Below, one piece after another: positions 49,452-58,983 of a stretch of 64,000 nt of DNA; positions within the stretch are counted from its first letter, which is position 1; every line of letters begins with the position of its first letter. The DNA is from JBBDUG01 sp040904025 (GTDB taxonomy: Bacteria > Patescibacteriota > Minisyncoccia > Phycocordibacterales > SW-6-46-9), in assembly GCA_040904025.1 (NCBI GenBank), contig JBBDUG010000039.1, forward strand, positions 1 to 64,000, written 5' to 3'. The position numbers were made by a program, and so were the translations under genes. Under the pieces are notes generated by a model. That model searched no databases. It saw only the letters and a program-made list of their open reading frames with translations, and was not told where the DNA came from.

Positions 49452-51275
49452 ATGGGATTATTTGACTTCTTTAAAAAAGACAAAGATACAGACCTCGACA
49501 TCGCCCCTGTCCTTCCGCAGCAAATATACGAGGCAGGAGTATTGGAAATGCAGGACATAATTGCACCCTCCGCTCTAAAAGTGGAGCCGCGAGAGATAAA
49601 TGTGGGGGAGAAACTCGCACGCACCTTCTTTGTTATCTCATACCCACAGGTCCTCACCGATAGTTGGTTTGCTCCTGTGGTTAATTTAGATCGAATCTTT
49701 GATGTCTCTCTCTTCGTCCACCCAATTAATACTGAAGATATTCTTCGTAAATTCACAAAGAAAGTGGCCGAAGTAGAGAGTCAGATAAATTTACGAGCAG
49801 AAAAAGGGCTTGTACGTGATCCAAAACTCGATGCGGCATATCAAAACCTCGAACAACTCCGAGACAACCTCCAGCAGGCAAAAGAGCGCCTTTTTGATGT
49901 CGGGCTCTACATAACAATATATGGAAATACCACTGAGGAATTAGATAAAGTAGAGTCTGAGATAAAATCAATACTTGAATCAAAACTTATATATCTCAAA
50001 CCCGCACTATTCCAACAAGAGCAGGGGTTTAAAAGTGTTCTCCCGATCTCAAGTGACCTTCTATCGGTTCACTCAAAACTTAACTCTTCTCCACTTTCAT
50101 CTTTGTTCCCATTTGTATCTTTTGATCTCACCTCCGATAAGGGAATTCTTTATGGAATCAACCGTCATAACTCAGGCCTCATCCTCTTTGACCGATTTGA
50201 GATGGAGAACTACAACTCAGTTATGCTTGCAACCTCCGGTGCTGGAAAATCATATGCCGCCAAATTAGAGATTCTTCGCTCTTTGATGTTCGATACCGAT
50301 GTTATTGTTATCGACCCAGAGCGTGAATATGAATACCTTGCTGAAGCCGCTGGTGGGCGTCACTTCAACATCTCCCTTACCTCCGAATACCATATAAATC
50401 CATTCGACCTCCCAGCGCCACGGGAAGATGAATCTCCCGCTGATGTACTCCGCTCACATATTGTTGGATTGGTCGGTCTTTTCCGCATTATGTTTGATGG
50501 ACTCACCCCAGAGGAGGATGCGATGATTGACCGCGCCATTACCGAAACATATGCACTTAAAGACATTACCCCTGATTCTGATTTTTCAGATGCCTCACCG
50601 CCACTCCTCTCTGACTTTGAGCTTGTCCTCTCAGGTATTGAGGGGGCTGAGAGTCTCGTACAACAACTCTCAAAGTACACAAAAGGAACCTGGGCAGGAT
50701 TCATCAATCAGCCAACGAATATTGATATAAATAAGAAGTTTGTGGTCTTTTCTGTGCGTGACATGGAGGACGAGCTCAAACCGGTCGCTATGCATATCAT
50801 CACCCACTATATCTGGAATGCAGTGCGTAAAGAATTGAAGAAACGTATCCTTGTGATTGATGAGGCGTGGTGGATGATGAAGCAAGAAGACACCGCGTCA
50901 TTCCTCTATGGCCTCTCAAAGAGGGGGCGAAAGTACTATCTTGGCCTCACGACAATCACACAGGACGTTGATGACTTTATGAAGTCTCCCTACGGTGAGT
51001 CGATTATAAACAACTCATCGATCCAGGTACTTCTTAAACAATCCCCATCAACAATTGATGTTATACAAGAGACATTTAACCTTACCGAGGAAGAAAAATA
51101 TCTCCTTCTTGAATCAGATGTCGGTGAGGGTATCTTCTTTGCTGGTCTTAAGCATGTTGCGATAAAGATAATTGCCTCATATACAGAAGATCAAATAATT
51201 ACTTCTGACCCATCTGAACTCCTCTCGATACAAAAAGCTCGTGATGAGTTGAATACAAGTGGTAATAATTCATAA
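49452..51275 (+). CDS. virB4: VirB4/TraC-family secretion ATPase
   Basis: 607 residues. N-terminal TraC-like domain (about 30-220), then the ATPase core with Walker A ATSGAGKSYAAK (about 260-270), VIDPEREYEYLAEAAGG, Walker B RILVIDEAWWMMKQ (about 464-476) and a VirB4 C-terminal GLTTITQDVDDF sensor segment. It is the cytoplasmic motor of type IV secretion and pilus assembly. No VirD4 coupling protein or relaxase is in the window, so conjugation cannot be inferred. Start ATG (MGLFDFFKKDKD) follows the previous stop by one base. Confidence 0.92.
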   Translation: MGLFDFFKKDKDTDLDIAPVLPQQIYEAGVLEMQDIIAPSALKVEPREINVGEKLARTFFVISYPQVLTDSWFAPVVNLDRIFDVSLFVHPINTEDILRKFTKKVAEVESQINLRAEKGLVRDPKLDAAYQNLEQLRDNLQQAKERLFDVGLYITIYGNTTEELDKVESEIKSILESKLIYLKPALFQQEQGFKSVLPISSDLLSVHSKLNSSPLSSLFPFVSFDLTSDKGILYGINRHNSGLILFDRFEMENYNSVMLATSGAGKSYAAKLEILRSLMFDTDVIVIDPEREYEYLAEAAGGRHFNISLTSEYHINPFDLPAPREDESPADVLRSHIVGLVGLFRIMFDGLTPEEDAMIDRAITETYALKDITPDSDFSDASPPLLSDFELVLSGIEGAESLVQQLSKYTKGTWAGFINQPTNIDINKKFVVFSVRDMEDELKPVAMHIITHYIWNAVRKELKKRILVIDEAWWMMKQEDTASFLYGLSKRGRKYYLGLTTITQDVDDFMKSPYGESIINNSSIQVLLKQSPSTIDVIQETFNLTEEEKYLLLESDVGEGIFFAGLKHVAIKIIASYTEDQIITSDPSELLSIQKARDELNTSGNNS

Positions 51276-51277
51276 AT

Positions 51278-51706
51278 ATGAAAGAGCAGCGTATCTCAGA
51301 TACAAGTAAGCGGCTGATGATAGGAACAGCTCTGTTCTTTGATGTCTTGCAATCGTTCATTGGTCTCTTCCATTTTATTCCCATTGCAGGGAATTTTCTT
51401 GCGGCCATCCTTGCCTATTCAATCAGCATCTTTGCATTCCTCACACTCTTTGTCTGGTTTACCATGAAAGGAGTTAGTTTCTTCCGAGGAAGAAAAGCTG
51501 GGCGTAGAGCACTGATGTGGATGTCTGAATATATACTAATACTCAATTCATTACCCATCCCTGGTTGGACTCTTTATACATGGTATACAATCAAGCTTGC
51601 ACAGGAAGAAGATAAAGAGAAGATGGAGAAAAAAGAAGGGGGCAATCTTCGTCTTGTGAAAGGTGTGGGAGATACCTCAGGAGGAAAATATAGAAAAGCC
51701 GCTTAG
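51278..51706 (+). CDS. Small membrane protein of the type IV-like locus
   Basis: 142 residues. Three hydrophobic segments at about 14-32, 38-62 and 85-105, and a charged C-terminus with Lys/Glu runs and a Gly-rich end. It starts 2 bases after the virB4 stop. No family recognised; an inner-membrane accessory is likely from position. Confidence 0.7.
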   Translation: MKEQRISDTSKRLMIGTALFFDVLQSFIGLFHFIPIAGNFLAAILAYSISIFAFLTLFVWFTMKGVSFFRGRKAGRRALMWMSEYILILNSLPIPGWTLYTWYTIKLAQEEDKEKMEKKEGGNLRLVKGVGDTSGGKYRKAA

Positions 51707-51777
51707 AACTGTCCACACTCTTTTTCTCTTCCTTCCACATCAATGCAGTTAAAAATGATACAATTTGGCTATACCGT

Positions 51778-52743
51778 ATGCCTAAAGTATACATACAACT
51801 CACTATCGCTGCTCTGATTTTCGCCACAACGGCCGTATTTACACAGGCACAGACTGCACTCCCATCCATTACAGCAAACCCTGCATTACCTGGCGCATAT
51901 GAGTCGGTAACGCTTAGGCTCACACCTGAAAATGTATTACAAGGAACACGTATCACCTGGTCAAGTGGAAATACAGTACTCAGGGAGGGTGTGGGGGTCA
52001 CATCGATATCTGTTAATGCTGGCGCTCTTGGTACAAAAAAACAGATTACCGCCCGATTTACCGACACCACCGGTGATCAAGCGGTGGTCCGCGAAGCAAA
52101 CATCACTCTCACACCAGCTGACGTTGACCTTATTTGGGAAGCAGAGAGCTATGTCCCACCATTCTATAATGGAAAAGCACTTGTCCCTCAGGAAGGAGCA
52201 GTGAAAGTCGTTGCAATACCACATGTAGCCGGTGAGAGTTCAGATAATTTGATATACAACTGGTCATACAATGGGCGTAATTATGCCGACCGTTCGGGGC
52301 GGGGGGTAACAACATTTCGTCTTCCAACGCTTCCACGGCGAGCAACAGTAGAGGTTGAGGTATCTCGTGCAAACGGAACAGTTATCGCACAAGAGGTCAC
52401 TCAAATACAACCACAGGATTCTCTTGTACGGGTATATCGCGATCACCCACTTTTGGGAGTGGTTGAGTCTTTTGCATTAGACTCTAACGTCTCATTCCGC
52501 TCACAAGAAGAGACTTTTGTAGCCTATCCGTTTTATTTCTCAGCTCTTTCTCCTCAAGAAGAAGCTCTTGAATATATGTGGCAAGTGAATGGACGTGCGA
52601 TAACAGGGGAGGATAATGTATTAACAGTACGTAGAGAGCGTGAACGAGTAAGGGCTACATTTTCACTTTCACTTTCACATAGATTTAGTACATTCCAGCG
52701 AGCGCTTGCTGACTTTGTGGTAACACTCCGAGAAGATGAGTAA
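51778..52743 (+). CDS. Secreted Ig-like protein of the type IV-like locus
   Basis: 321 residues. Signal peptide (IQLTIAALIFATTAVFTQAQ) followed by three beta-sandwich-like segments without cysteines: GAYESVTLRLTPENVLQGTR, NLIYNWSYNGRNYADRSGRG and ALEYMWQVNGRAITGEDNVL. The last two share the Ig pattern YxWxxNGR. Likely a periplasmic or surface part of the machine. Overlaps the next gene by 8 bases, so translation is coupled. Confidence 0.72.
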   Translation: MPKVYIQLTIAALIFATTAVFTQAQTALPSITANPALPGAYESVTLRLTPENVLQGTRITWSSGNTVLREGVGVTSISVNAGALGTKKQITARFTDTTGDQAVVREANITLTPADVDLIWEAESYVPPFYNGKALVPQEGAVKVVAIPHVAGESSDNLIYNWSYNGRNYADRSGRGVTTFRLPTLPRRATVEVEVSRANGTVIAQEVTQIQPQDSLVRVYRDHPLLGVVESFALDSNVSFRSQEETFVAYPFYFSALSPQEEALEYMWQVNGRAITGEDNVLTVRRERERVRATFSLSLSHRFSTFQRALADFVVTLREDE

Positions 52744-54613
52744 GATTTGTATGAAAATTAAATATTGGGCACTTATTGCACTCTCTCTGTTTTGGGTTGG
52801 ATTCCCGCAAACCTCCTCTGCACAAACAGATGATACGTATGACCTTCTCACCCCGCTCCCGTTAGGGGAAGGAGGTGCGGTAGAAGATACGGTCACTACG
52901 AGCGGTTTTGGATTCTCTGAGTTTATAAACGACATTATTGTCGTTGCTATTGCTCTGGCTGCTGGACTTGCCGTTGTGATGATTATCATCGGAGGGATTA
53001 AATATATGACAAGTGTTTCTGCTGATGGAAAGTCGAGTGGAAAAGAGTATGTCACCAACGCAGTTGGTGGTCTTCTTCTCGCCTTGGGCTCCTTCATTAT
53101 CCTGAATACAATTAATCCCGAGTTGGTTCAGATACGGGGGGTGGAGCAGATTACTGTAAATGTCTCTGAACGCCCAGAGGAACCTGGGTGGTATTACGAG
53201 CGTTTTAATGGGACTTGGTCGGATACTTTTGGTACGGGGGTAGGGTCACAACAAGAATGTGAGGATGCTCGGCAAGATGAGGAGGAGAATAACGATATAG
53301 ACGGAGTAAGTACGTATGGATGTATAGAGATAACAGGAAATGAGAACACCTTCTGTTACTTCTATGAGTCAACGGGAGAATATAGCAGTAACGATTGTTT
53401 TAATTCCTCTTCTCGATGTGATGCAGCACAAAGGAATGAAAATGGGGAACTAAAAGATACTATAGTAGTACCTTGTGCAAGTTATGATGACCCAAATGAT
53501 CCGAAAGTTTGTGTGGTATATAACCAATTTGGAACAGGGCTTGATAGACGAAACTGTTTCCCAACGGCAAGCGCGTGTTCGGCGGCAGAGGAATATATCG
53601 TACAAGACCGAGATGGAGATAGGGGAGTTATTGTAGAGTCTTGTAGTGTCGGAGGAAGGGGTGGTGGGAATTCTTCAGCTCGTTTCTGTTATACAGAAAT
53701 ACAGGGGAGAGCAGGAGGATATGGTGGAGATGAGAATAATGTTTGTGAACCTGAATGGAATGATGATATAGATTTGTGTGAAGCGGTACTTAATACCGCT
53801 CGAGACTCCCGACCGAGTGATTACACTTTCAGAGAATGTTACCCTAACCCTAATTTTGTAAGTGATTCTGGAGATGGCGGTGATGCTCCTTTATATTCGC
53901 ATTGTATATCGATAGAAGAAGGGGAAAATGAGAGATTTCTGTGTGCACCAACTAGTGAGGATTGTAGAGGTGTAGCCGAAGATATTGGGGTCAGCGCTAA
54001 TAATTGTTATCAGAGAAGTTATGAAGAGGGAGAATCGAATTTAATTCGCCTTGTAGAACCGTGTACGAATTGTGAGCCCCTTAGCAACACAATCTCTGCG
54101 AGTAATAGGAGAATGGTAAAGAGCTCATTAAAAGCTAAGCTGGAAGGGACTTCTCAAAACCCTGGTTTTTTACCTCGATTAAGTAGTCTATTGGGTGGAT
54201 ACTCAGAGTTTGCAGTCACAGAAGCTTGGCCACCCACAAGCCTCCATCAAAGTCTATGTCATCGCGACGGTGATTGTATAGATCTTAACTACCGTGGAGA
54301 TACAAGAGACATTATAGAGAAATCATTTGTTGATGGTGGAGCCACAATCACCGACGCTGCAAGTATACTAACAAGTACTATACGACTAGCGGCGCCTCAT
54401 GGTCTCTGTCTTGTGTATGAATACGACCCTGATGCCTTAAACCCTGAAAGAAGGAGTTGGGATAAACACTTTACTGGAATTAGGAGCCAAATACGTAAGA
54501 ATGGGGATGAAGATGTTGCTGCCAACATAAAAGCAATCCCTGATGTAACTGCACCACACTTCTCTGTATATAATAGCGCTACCCATCCTAATTGCTCGCC
54601 ACTTAACCAATAG
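52736..54613 (+). CDS. VirB2/pilin-like protein fused to Cys-rich repeats and a possible peptidase domain
   Basis: 625 residues. Signal peptide (about 1-29), then two membrane helices typical of VirB2-type pilins: FINDIIVVAIALAAGLAVVM and NAVGGLLLALGSFIILNTIN, with GGIKYMTS between. After residue 135 come at least four copies of a Cys-rich module (FCYFYESTG..CF.SSSRCDAA, VCVVYNQFG..CFPTASACSAAE, FCYTEIQ..., HCISIEEG..CAPTSEDC). The C-terminal 190 residues contain TSLHQSLCHRDGDCIDL and a later PHFSVY, a pattern reminiscent of M15-type D,D-peptidase zinc ligands; this last point is a guess. ATG 52751 is an alternative start with a tidier signal peptide. Confidence 0.75.
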   Translation: MSKICMKIKYWALIALSLFWVGFPQTSSAQTDDTYDLLTPLPLGEGGAVEDTVTTSGFGFSEFINDIIVVAIALAAGLAVVMIIIGGIKYMTSVSADGKSSGKEYVTNAVGGLLLALGSFIILNTINPELVQIRGVEQITVNVSERPEEPGWYYERFNGTWSDTFGTGVGSQQECEDARQDEEENNDIDGVSTYGCIEITGNENTFCYFYESTGEYSSNDCFNSSSRCDAAQRNENGELKDTIVVPCASYDDPNDPKVCVVYNQFGTGLDRRNCFPTASACSAAEEYIVQDRDGDRGVIVESCSVGGRGGGNSSARFCYTEIQGRAGGYGGDENNVCEPEWNDDIDLCEAVLNTARDSRPSDYTFRECYPNPNFVSDSGDGGDAPLYSHCISIEEGENERFLCAPTSEDCRGVAEDIGVSANNCYQRSYEEGESNLIRLVEPCTNCEPLSNTISASNRRMVKSSLKAKLEGTSQNPGFLPRLSSLLGGYSEFAVTEAWPPTSLHQSLCHRDGDCIDLNYRGDTRDIIEKSFVDGGATITDAASILTSTIRLAAPHGLCLVYEYDPDALNPERRSWDKHFTGIRSQIRKNGDEDVAANIKAIPDVTAPHFSVYNSATHPNCSPLNQ

Positions 54614-54618
54614 ATTAT

Positions 54619-55842
54619 ATGAAAAAACGAACCGCAACATTACTTATAATCCTACTCATCGTCCTCATTGGAGGGGGAATATATTGGTATTTCACCTTAA
54701 CAGGACAGTCTGAAGAGAGGGGTGAACGAGAGGGGCAAGATTTCAATCTTCCATCTTTTGAGGAAGATATGGTTGGACAAGGGGGAGATGGAGGAATGGA
54801 GGGCGATGAATCAGAAGGATTTACATTTTCGGCGGGCGTCGCACCATATCAACGCCTTGCAAATAATGTTGCAGGTGCGGTGACACTTGATGATTCAGAG
54901 GCAACATCCTCAATTCGTCTCATACGCCGAGATTCAGGTCATGTATATGAGGCCTTTATCCGCGATGAGATAATACGACTCACAAATACAACAATCCCAC
55001 GGGTTCAAGAGGTTAAATTCTCTCCAGATGGAGAAAATCTTATCCTTCAATACCTCGATGAGGCACGAGAAAATTTTAGAACATATCTCGGATCACTTGT
55101 TGAAAATACCGAAGGTGAAGAAGATCAAACCCCATTCCGTATTTCTGGTTCATTCCTACCAAATGATATTGTCGCATATGATTTCTCCCCGGATAACGCA
55201 GAGCTCTTCTATATTCGTACAACCACTACTGGGTCAGAAGGAATTATATACTCTCTCTTAAATGACACTTCGGAGATCATATTTACCTCAGAGGTCTCAA
55301 AATGGGATGTTGATTGGATTGCCAATGCGACTATTGCACTCCAAACAAAGTCTTCTGGAGTTGCTGAGGGGTACCTCTATTTCCTTTCCACTTCTGGTAC
55401 ACTTAGTCGTGTTTTAGGGGAACATAACGGCCTCACAACCCTCGTCCATCCATCTTTAGATACTATTTTCTATAGTGATTCGAGAGGCACTATCACATCT
55501 TATGTATATAATCAGGGGGAACGAGAAACAACACAACTTAGTATTAAAACACTCGCTGAAAAGTGTGTTTGGAGCACAGAAGAAGAAAATATCCTCTTCT
55601 GTGCAGTCCCACAAACGCTCTCTGGAGGTACATACCCAGATGTATGGTATAGAGGAGATATTTCTTTTAATGATTCCTTTTGGCGTATAAATACTGCCAC
55701 TGGAAGGGAAGAGCGTATTGCTTCACCGAGTGATTTTGAAGAGGATCCTGTTGATGCAGTTGACTTGCAGTTGATAGAAGAAGATGAGTTTCTTATTTTC
55801 CGAAATAAAAAAGACGGATCTCTTTGGAGTCTCCGCCTCTAG
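54619..55842 (+). CDS. Membrane-anchored beta-propeller-like protein, end of the type IV-like locus
   Basis: 407 residues. N-terminal membrane helix (about 8-27, LIILLIVLIGGGIYWYFTL), an acidic Gly-rich linker, then about 310 residues of repeated beta-strand text. KFSPDGENLILQYLD and DFSPDNAELFYIRTT are TolB/WD40-like blades, and QLIEEDEFLIFRNKKDGSLWSL is the last. It should sit outside the membrane as an interaction platform. It begins 6 bases after the pilin-like gene. Confidence 0.75.
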   Translation: MKKRTATLLIILLIVLIGGGIYWYFTLTGQSEERGEREGQDFNLPSFEEDMVGQGGDGGMEGDESEGFTFSAGVAPYQRLANNVAGAVTLDDSEATSSIRLIRRDSGHVYEAFIRDEIIRLTNTTIPRVQEVKFSPDGENLILQYLDEARENFRTYLGSLVENTEGEEDQTPFRISGSFLPNDIVAYDFSPDNAELFYIRTTTTGSEGIIYSLLNDTSEIIFTSEVSKWDVDWIANATIALQTKSSGVAEGYLYFLSTSGTLSRVLGEHNGLTTLVHPSLDTIFYSDSRGTITSYVYNQGERETTQLSIKTLAEKCVWSTEEENILFCAVPQTLSGGTYPDVWYRGDISFNDSFWRINTATGREERIASPSDFEEDPVDAVDLQLIEEDEFLIFRNKKDGSLWSLRL

Positions 55843-55862
55843 GAATATTTATTTTTTATACA

Positions 55863-56606
55863 TTAAGCTGGCACTTCCTCTGGAGTGCCTCCTTTCACAT
55901 ATCGACGAACATATAATTCCTGCCCGATGTGAAAAAGGTTAGATGTTATCCAATATAGAGCAATAGCAGCTGTGAGTTTGTACGCAAAGAATGCAACGAA
56001 TAGTGGGAATATATATCGCATCTGCGTCTTCATGCTTCGCATCATACCCGCTTTTAATGAATCATCATCTTTATCATCATCGTCTTTTGGAAGAGCCAAC
56101 TGCATCTGGAAGAATTGTGATACTCCGGTAAGGAGTGCAAGAATGATACTCCCGCTTGAGACAGTAACAAGGCCGAGGAAGACCATATTAATATTCTCTG
56201 GTGTAGGGATGAAAGAGTAGAGAATAGATTCATCAACTATAGGGAACCCCCCTTTAAGAATTACCCAATAAAGACCTAAGATGATTGGGATTTGAAGAAG
56301 AAGTACAAGAAACCCTGAGAATGGTTTTACTCCTTTTTCTTTATAAAGCTCCATCATCTTCATTGCTTGTGTCTCTCGATCATCTTTATACTTCTCACGA
56401 ATCTTTTTAACATCCGGCTCAATCTCTTTAACTGCTAGTTGTGTTTTAACTGCCTTAATAGAGAGAGGGGAGAGTATAAACTTAATAATGAGAGTGAGAA
56501 TAATAACAACAACTCCGATGTCTGCCCAAGGGAGAAGATCAAGAAGAAGGACAAGGGCGTTATATATTGGATCGTATATAATTGTTGAGAAGATGGCTTT
56601 AATCAT
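55863..56606 (-). CDS. yidC: Membrane protein insertase YidC (short form)
   Basis: 247 residues, without the large periplasmic domain of proteobacterial YidC. Conserved helices include WADIGVVVIILTLIIKFILSPLSIKA (the Lys/Arg in the hydrophilic groove), QIPIILGLYWVILKG and FVAFFAYKLTAAIALYWITSNLF. Inserts membrane proteins with or without Sec. Order yidC-rnpA-rpmH on one strand next to dnaA is the conserved origin arrangement. Confidence 0.95.
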   Translation of the reverse strand: MIKAIFSTIIYDPIYNALVLLLDLLPWADIGVVVIILTLIIKFILSPLSIKAVKTQLAVKEIEPDVKKIREKYKDDRETQAMKMMELYKEKGVKPFSGFLVLLLQIPIILGLYWVILKGGFPIVDESILYSFIPTPENINMVFLGLVTVSSGSIILALLTGVSQFFQMQLALPKDDDDKDDDSLKAGMMRSMKTQMRYIFPLFVAFFAYKLTAAIALYWITSNLFHIGQELYVRRYVKGGTPEEVPA

Positions 56607-56634
56607 TGCTGTATAGTATCACATCTAGTGTATG

Positions 56635-56964
56635 TTATTTGTTGATTTTTGTAAGAAGTGTACGTATCTCAGAACACAATTCTTTTTTTGTAAGATGTTG
56701 TGCTCCTTTTTTAAAGAAAAATATCACAACAACACCTTTAGGGGGCTCTTTTATTATTTCTTCAAGACATGAATACCCTTTTCTTTTTAAAGAATTACGC
56801 GCAGCCGCTTTTTTTACAACCGACTTCGGTACACTAAATGAAAATTTACTCTCCCCATCTATTAGGAGTGTTTTTACGTAAAGATGTTCTCCTGAAATGG
56901 TTTTTCCAGAGGAAAACACCTCATGAAAGAGGTGTTTATCCACACGTCGGTCTCGAGAAATCAT
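56635..56964 (-). CDS. rnpA: Ribonuclease P protein component
   Basis: 109 residues. RRVDKHLFHEVFSSGK, FSFSVPKSVVKKAAARNSLKRK (the RNR-like motif, here ARNSLKRK) and a central beta sheet identify RnpA. It helps the RNA subunit trim tRNA 5' leaders. The gene for the RNA subunit is not identified in the window. A perfect DnaA box TTATCCACA lies within it (56936-56944). Confidence 0.93.
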   Translation of the reverse strand: MISRDRRVDKHLFHEVFSSGKTISGEHLYVKTLLIDGESKFSFSVPKSVVKKAAARNSLKRKGYSCLEEIIKEPPKGVVVIFFFKKGAQHLTKKELCSEIRTLLTKINK

Positions 56965-56973
56965 AATAATTTA

Positions 56974-57108
56974 CTATGCAGAAAGCTTAGATCGTCCTTT
57001 TCGACGTCGTGATTTGAGAACCTTACGTCCTCCTTTTGTCTTCTTACGAGCACGAAATCCGTGTGATTTCTTTCGTTTTTTATTTTTTGGTTGATATGTA
57101 GTTGACAT
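56974..57108 (-). CDS. rpmH: 50S ribosomal protein L34
   Basis: 44 residues from [18 protein letters not shown], including [20 protein letters not shown] and [11 protein letters not shown]. The frame is open for 83 codons upstream, but that part covers the dnaA promoter and DnaA boxes and is not coding. TATGCT lies 15 bases before the ATG. Confidence 0.96.
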   Translation of the reverse strand: MSTTYQPKNKKRKKSHGFRARKKTKGGRKVLKSRRRKGRSKLSA

Positions 57109-57169
57109 AAGCGTACATACGGTAGCATAGGCAGAGGGGAGATACAAGATAAAAAAATCTTCTAAAAAG

Positions 57170-57250
57170 CTATACACACCTTGTCCACAGGTTGTGAACA
57201 TAAATACCCCGTTTCCACAAGTTTTTACACACCGATCTTTTGCGTATAAT
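57170..57250 (+). promoter_or_regulatory. DnaA-box cluster and dnaA promoter
   Basis: Near-matches to TTATNCACA: CTATACACA (57170-57178), TTGTCCACA (57181-57189) and TTTTACACA (57223-57231), each with one mismatch. TATAAT at 57245-57250 is 18 bases before the dnaA ATG. DnaA binding here would autoregulate dnaA and form one half of the origin. Confidence 0.65.
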
Positions 57251-57268
57251 GGGGCACACGAACCTCTC

Positions 57269-58630
57269 ATGGAAACATATGAAATCGACAGTAAGGATAT
57301 GTGGGGTCGGGTGCTCGTCGAGGCGGAACTTAATGTACCCGAAGCTACGTTCAACACCTGGTTTAAAGATACCTTTATCGCTCGCGCGGAAAACGGCGTC
57401 GTCTATATTGGTGTTCCTAATGAATTTGTAAAAACATGGCTAAAAGAGAAGTATCATAAGTTTATACTCAAAACACTTCGAGAAAACTCCGAACATGTAC
57501 GAGGAGTTGAATATATCATCGCCGAGAAGAAGCAAGATAATAAAAAGAAGCAAACTAAAAAACAAATAAAACAACAATCTGGAGGACTCCCACTTAGTGA
57601 TTTATATATTAATAAGGATGATAATTTAAACCCCCGCTACACATTTAATTCTTTTATTGTCGGGCCGTTTAACGAACTTGCATATGCAGCAACTCAAGCA
57701 ATTTTAAAGAATCTTGGAGGCGCATATAATCCACTTTTTGTATATGGAAAAACTGGAGTAGGGAAGACACACCTTATCCAAGCAGTTGGAAATAAAATTA
57801 AAGAAAGTCATCCTTCTGCACAAGTTTTTTACTTAACTTCTGAAAAGTTTGCTGTTGATTATATTAACTCGGTCCAGAATAATACGGTAAATATTTTTAA
57901 AGAAAAGTATAGAAAATACGATCTGTTAATAATGGACGATATCCAATTTCTTTCTAAAAAAGAGAAAACTCAGGAGGAGCTTTTCCACCTTTTCAACACT
58001 CTATACGACCGTAATAAGCAAATAATCTTTAGTTCTGATGTTCATCCCAATCACCTCTCAGACATCGAGGACCGACTCCAGTCACGTTTTAGTGCGGGTA
58101 TGATAGTAGACATACCTCAACCTGAACAAGAGTCCCGTATAGCAATTCTACGCGCAAAGGTAGATCAAACCGGGGTTTCTGTTAAAGATGAGGTTATTGA
58201 ACATCTCGCTGAGGTAATTGCATCAAATATTCGTGAACTTGAAGGAGCCCTCAACACCATTATTATGCAGAGTGAGTTAAAACAAAAAGAACTTAGTCTC
58301 CAAGAGGTAAAGAAGCTTATTCAAGGGAGTGTAAAGACAAAGAAAGCTCCGGCAATAAAAGATGTGGTTAAGTGTGTTGCTAATTTTTACTCAATAGACG
58401 AGGAGTTGATACATAAAAAGACTCGTAAAAAAGAAATTGTTCTTCCACGACAAATAATTATGTATATCCTCAGAGAGGATTATGCTATTCCATACCCCAC
58501 AATTGGACAAAAAATTGGAGGGAGAGATCACACAACCGTCATCCACTCATATGAAAAGATTAAAAAAGACTTAAAATCAAACTCCACCCTTTCACATGAG
58601 ATTGACCAGATCCGTGCGATTCTTTCGTAA
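57269..58630 (+). CDS. dnaA: Chromosomal replication initiator DnaA
   Basis: 453 residues. N-terminal domain I ([21 protein letters not shown]), a Lys/Gln-rich linker, then AAA+ domain III with Walker [12 protein letters not shown] (about 159-168), Walker [11 protein letters not shown] and sensor FSSDVHP. Domain IV carries the DNA-binding signature [15 protein letters not shown]. Opens the origin and loads the helicase. The start is the ATG of [11 protein letters not shown]; the 25-codon longer frame overlaps the promoter. Confidence 0.97.
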   Translation: METYEIDSKDMWGRVLVEAELNVPEATFNTWFKDTFIARAENGVVYIGVPNEFVKTWLKEKYHKFILKTLRENSEHVRGVEYIIAEKKQDNKKKQTKKQIKQQSGGLPLSDLYINKDDNLNPRYTFNSFIVGPFNELAYAATQAILKNLGGAYNPLFVYGKTGVGKTHLIQAVGNKIKESHPSAQVFYLTSEKFAVDYINSVQNNTVNIFKEKYRKYDLLIMDDIQFLSKKEKTQEELFHLFNTLYDRNKQIIFSSDVHPNHLSDIEDRLQSRFSAGMIVDIPQPEQESRIAILRAKVDQTGVSVKDEVIEHLAEVIASNIRELEGALNTIIMQSELKQKELSLQEVKKLIQGSVKTKKAPAIKDVVKCVANFYSIDEELIHKKTRKKEIVLPRQIIMYILREDYAIPYPTIGQKIGGRDHTTVIHSYEKIKKDLKSNSTLSHEIDQIRAILS

Positions 58631-58757
58631 CGGACAAGGATGTTGAAAAAGGTGGGGAAAAGTGCCTTGAAAAGTGGGTAAGAAGTGTGTGAAGAAGGTG
58701 TTTAAAAGTTAGATATTAGATGTGTATAGATATTTAATTCTTTTACCATCTTTTTAG

Positions 58758-58921
58758 TTATCACCAACTCTTCCAATACACTTACACACATATCCACATA
58801 GTTGTGCAATTACATAATTATATATTAGTGTTGATGTTGAGGGGTTATATATGGTTATACACCTATACACAGAGATAATAATAGTAATAATAAGTTTTTA
58901 ATTTAAAAATTCTTATCAACA
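58758..58921. other. Putative replication origin (oriC), dnaA-dnaN spacer
   Basis: The 353-base spacer 58631-58983 has no gene. One-mismatch DnaA boxes: TTATCACCA (58758), ATATCCACA (58790), TTATACACC (58855), CTATACACA (58863, sharing one base with the previous) and TTATCAACA (58913). An AT-only-like tract at about 58872-58912 (ATAATAATAGTAATAATAAG then TTTTTAATTTAAAAATTC) fits a DNA unwinding element. Together with the upstream cluster this is a two-part origin. Confidence 0.75.
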
Positions 58922-58983
58922 TACACTGGAAAACTGGGATAAAAAAACAAAGATAATCTCAACAGTGTGTAATAATAATCAAT

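Noticed and set aside
42891..55842. Calling the secretion block a conjugative element
   Set aside because: No relaxase, coupling protein, origin of transfer or integrase borders are visible, so transfer of DNA to other cells is unsupported.
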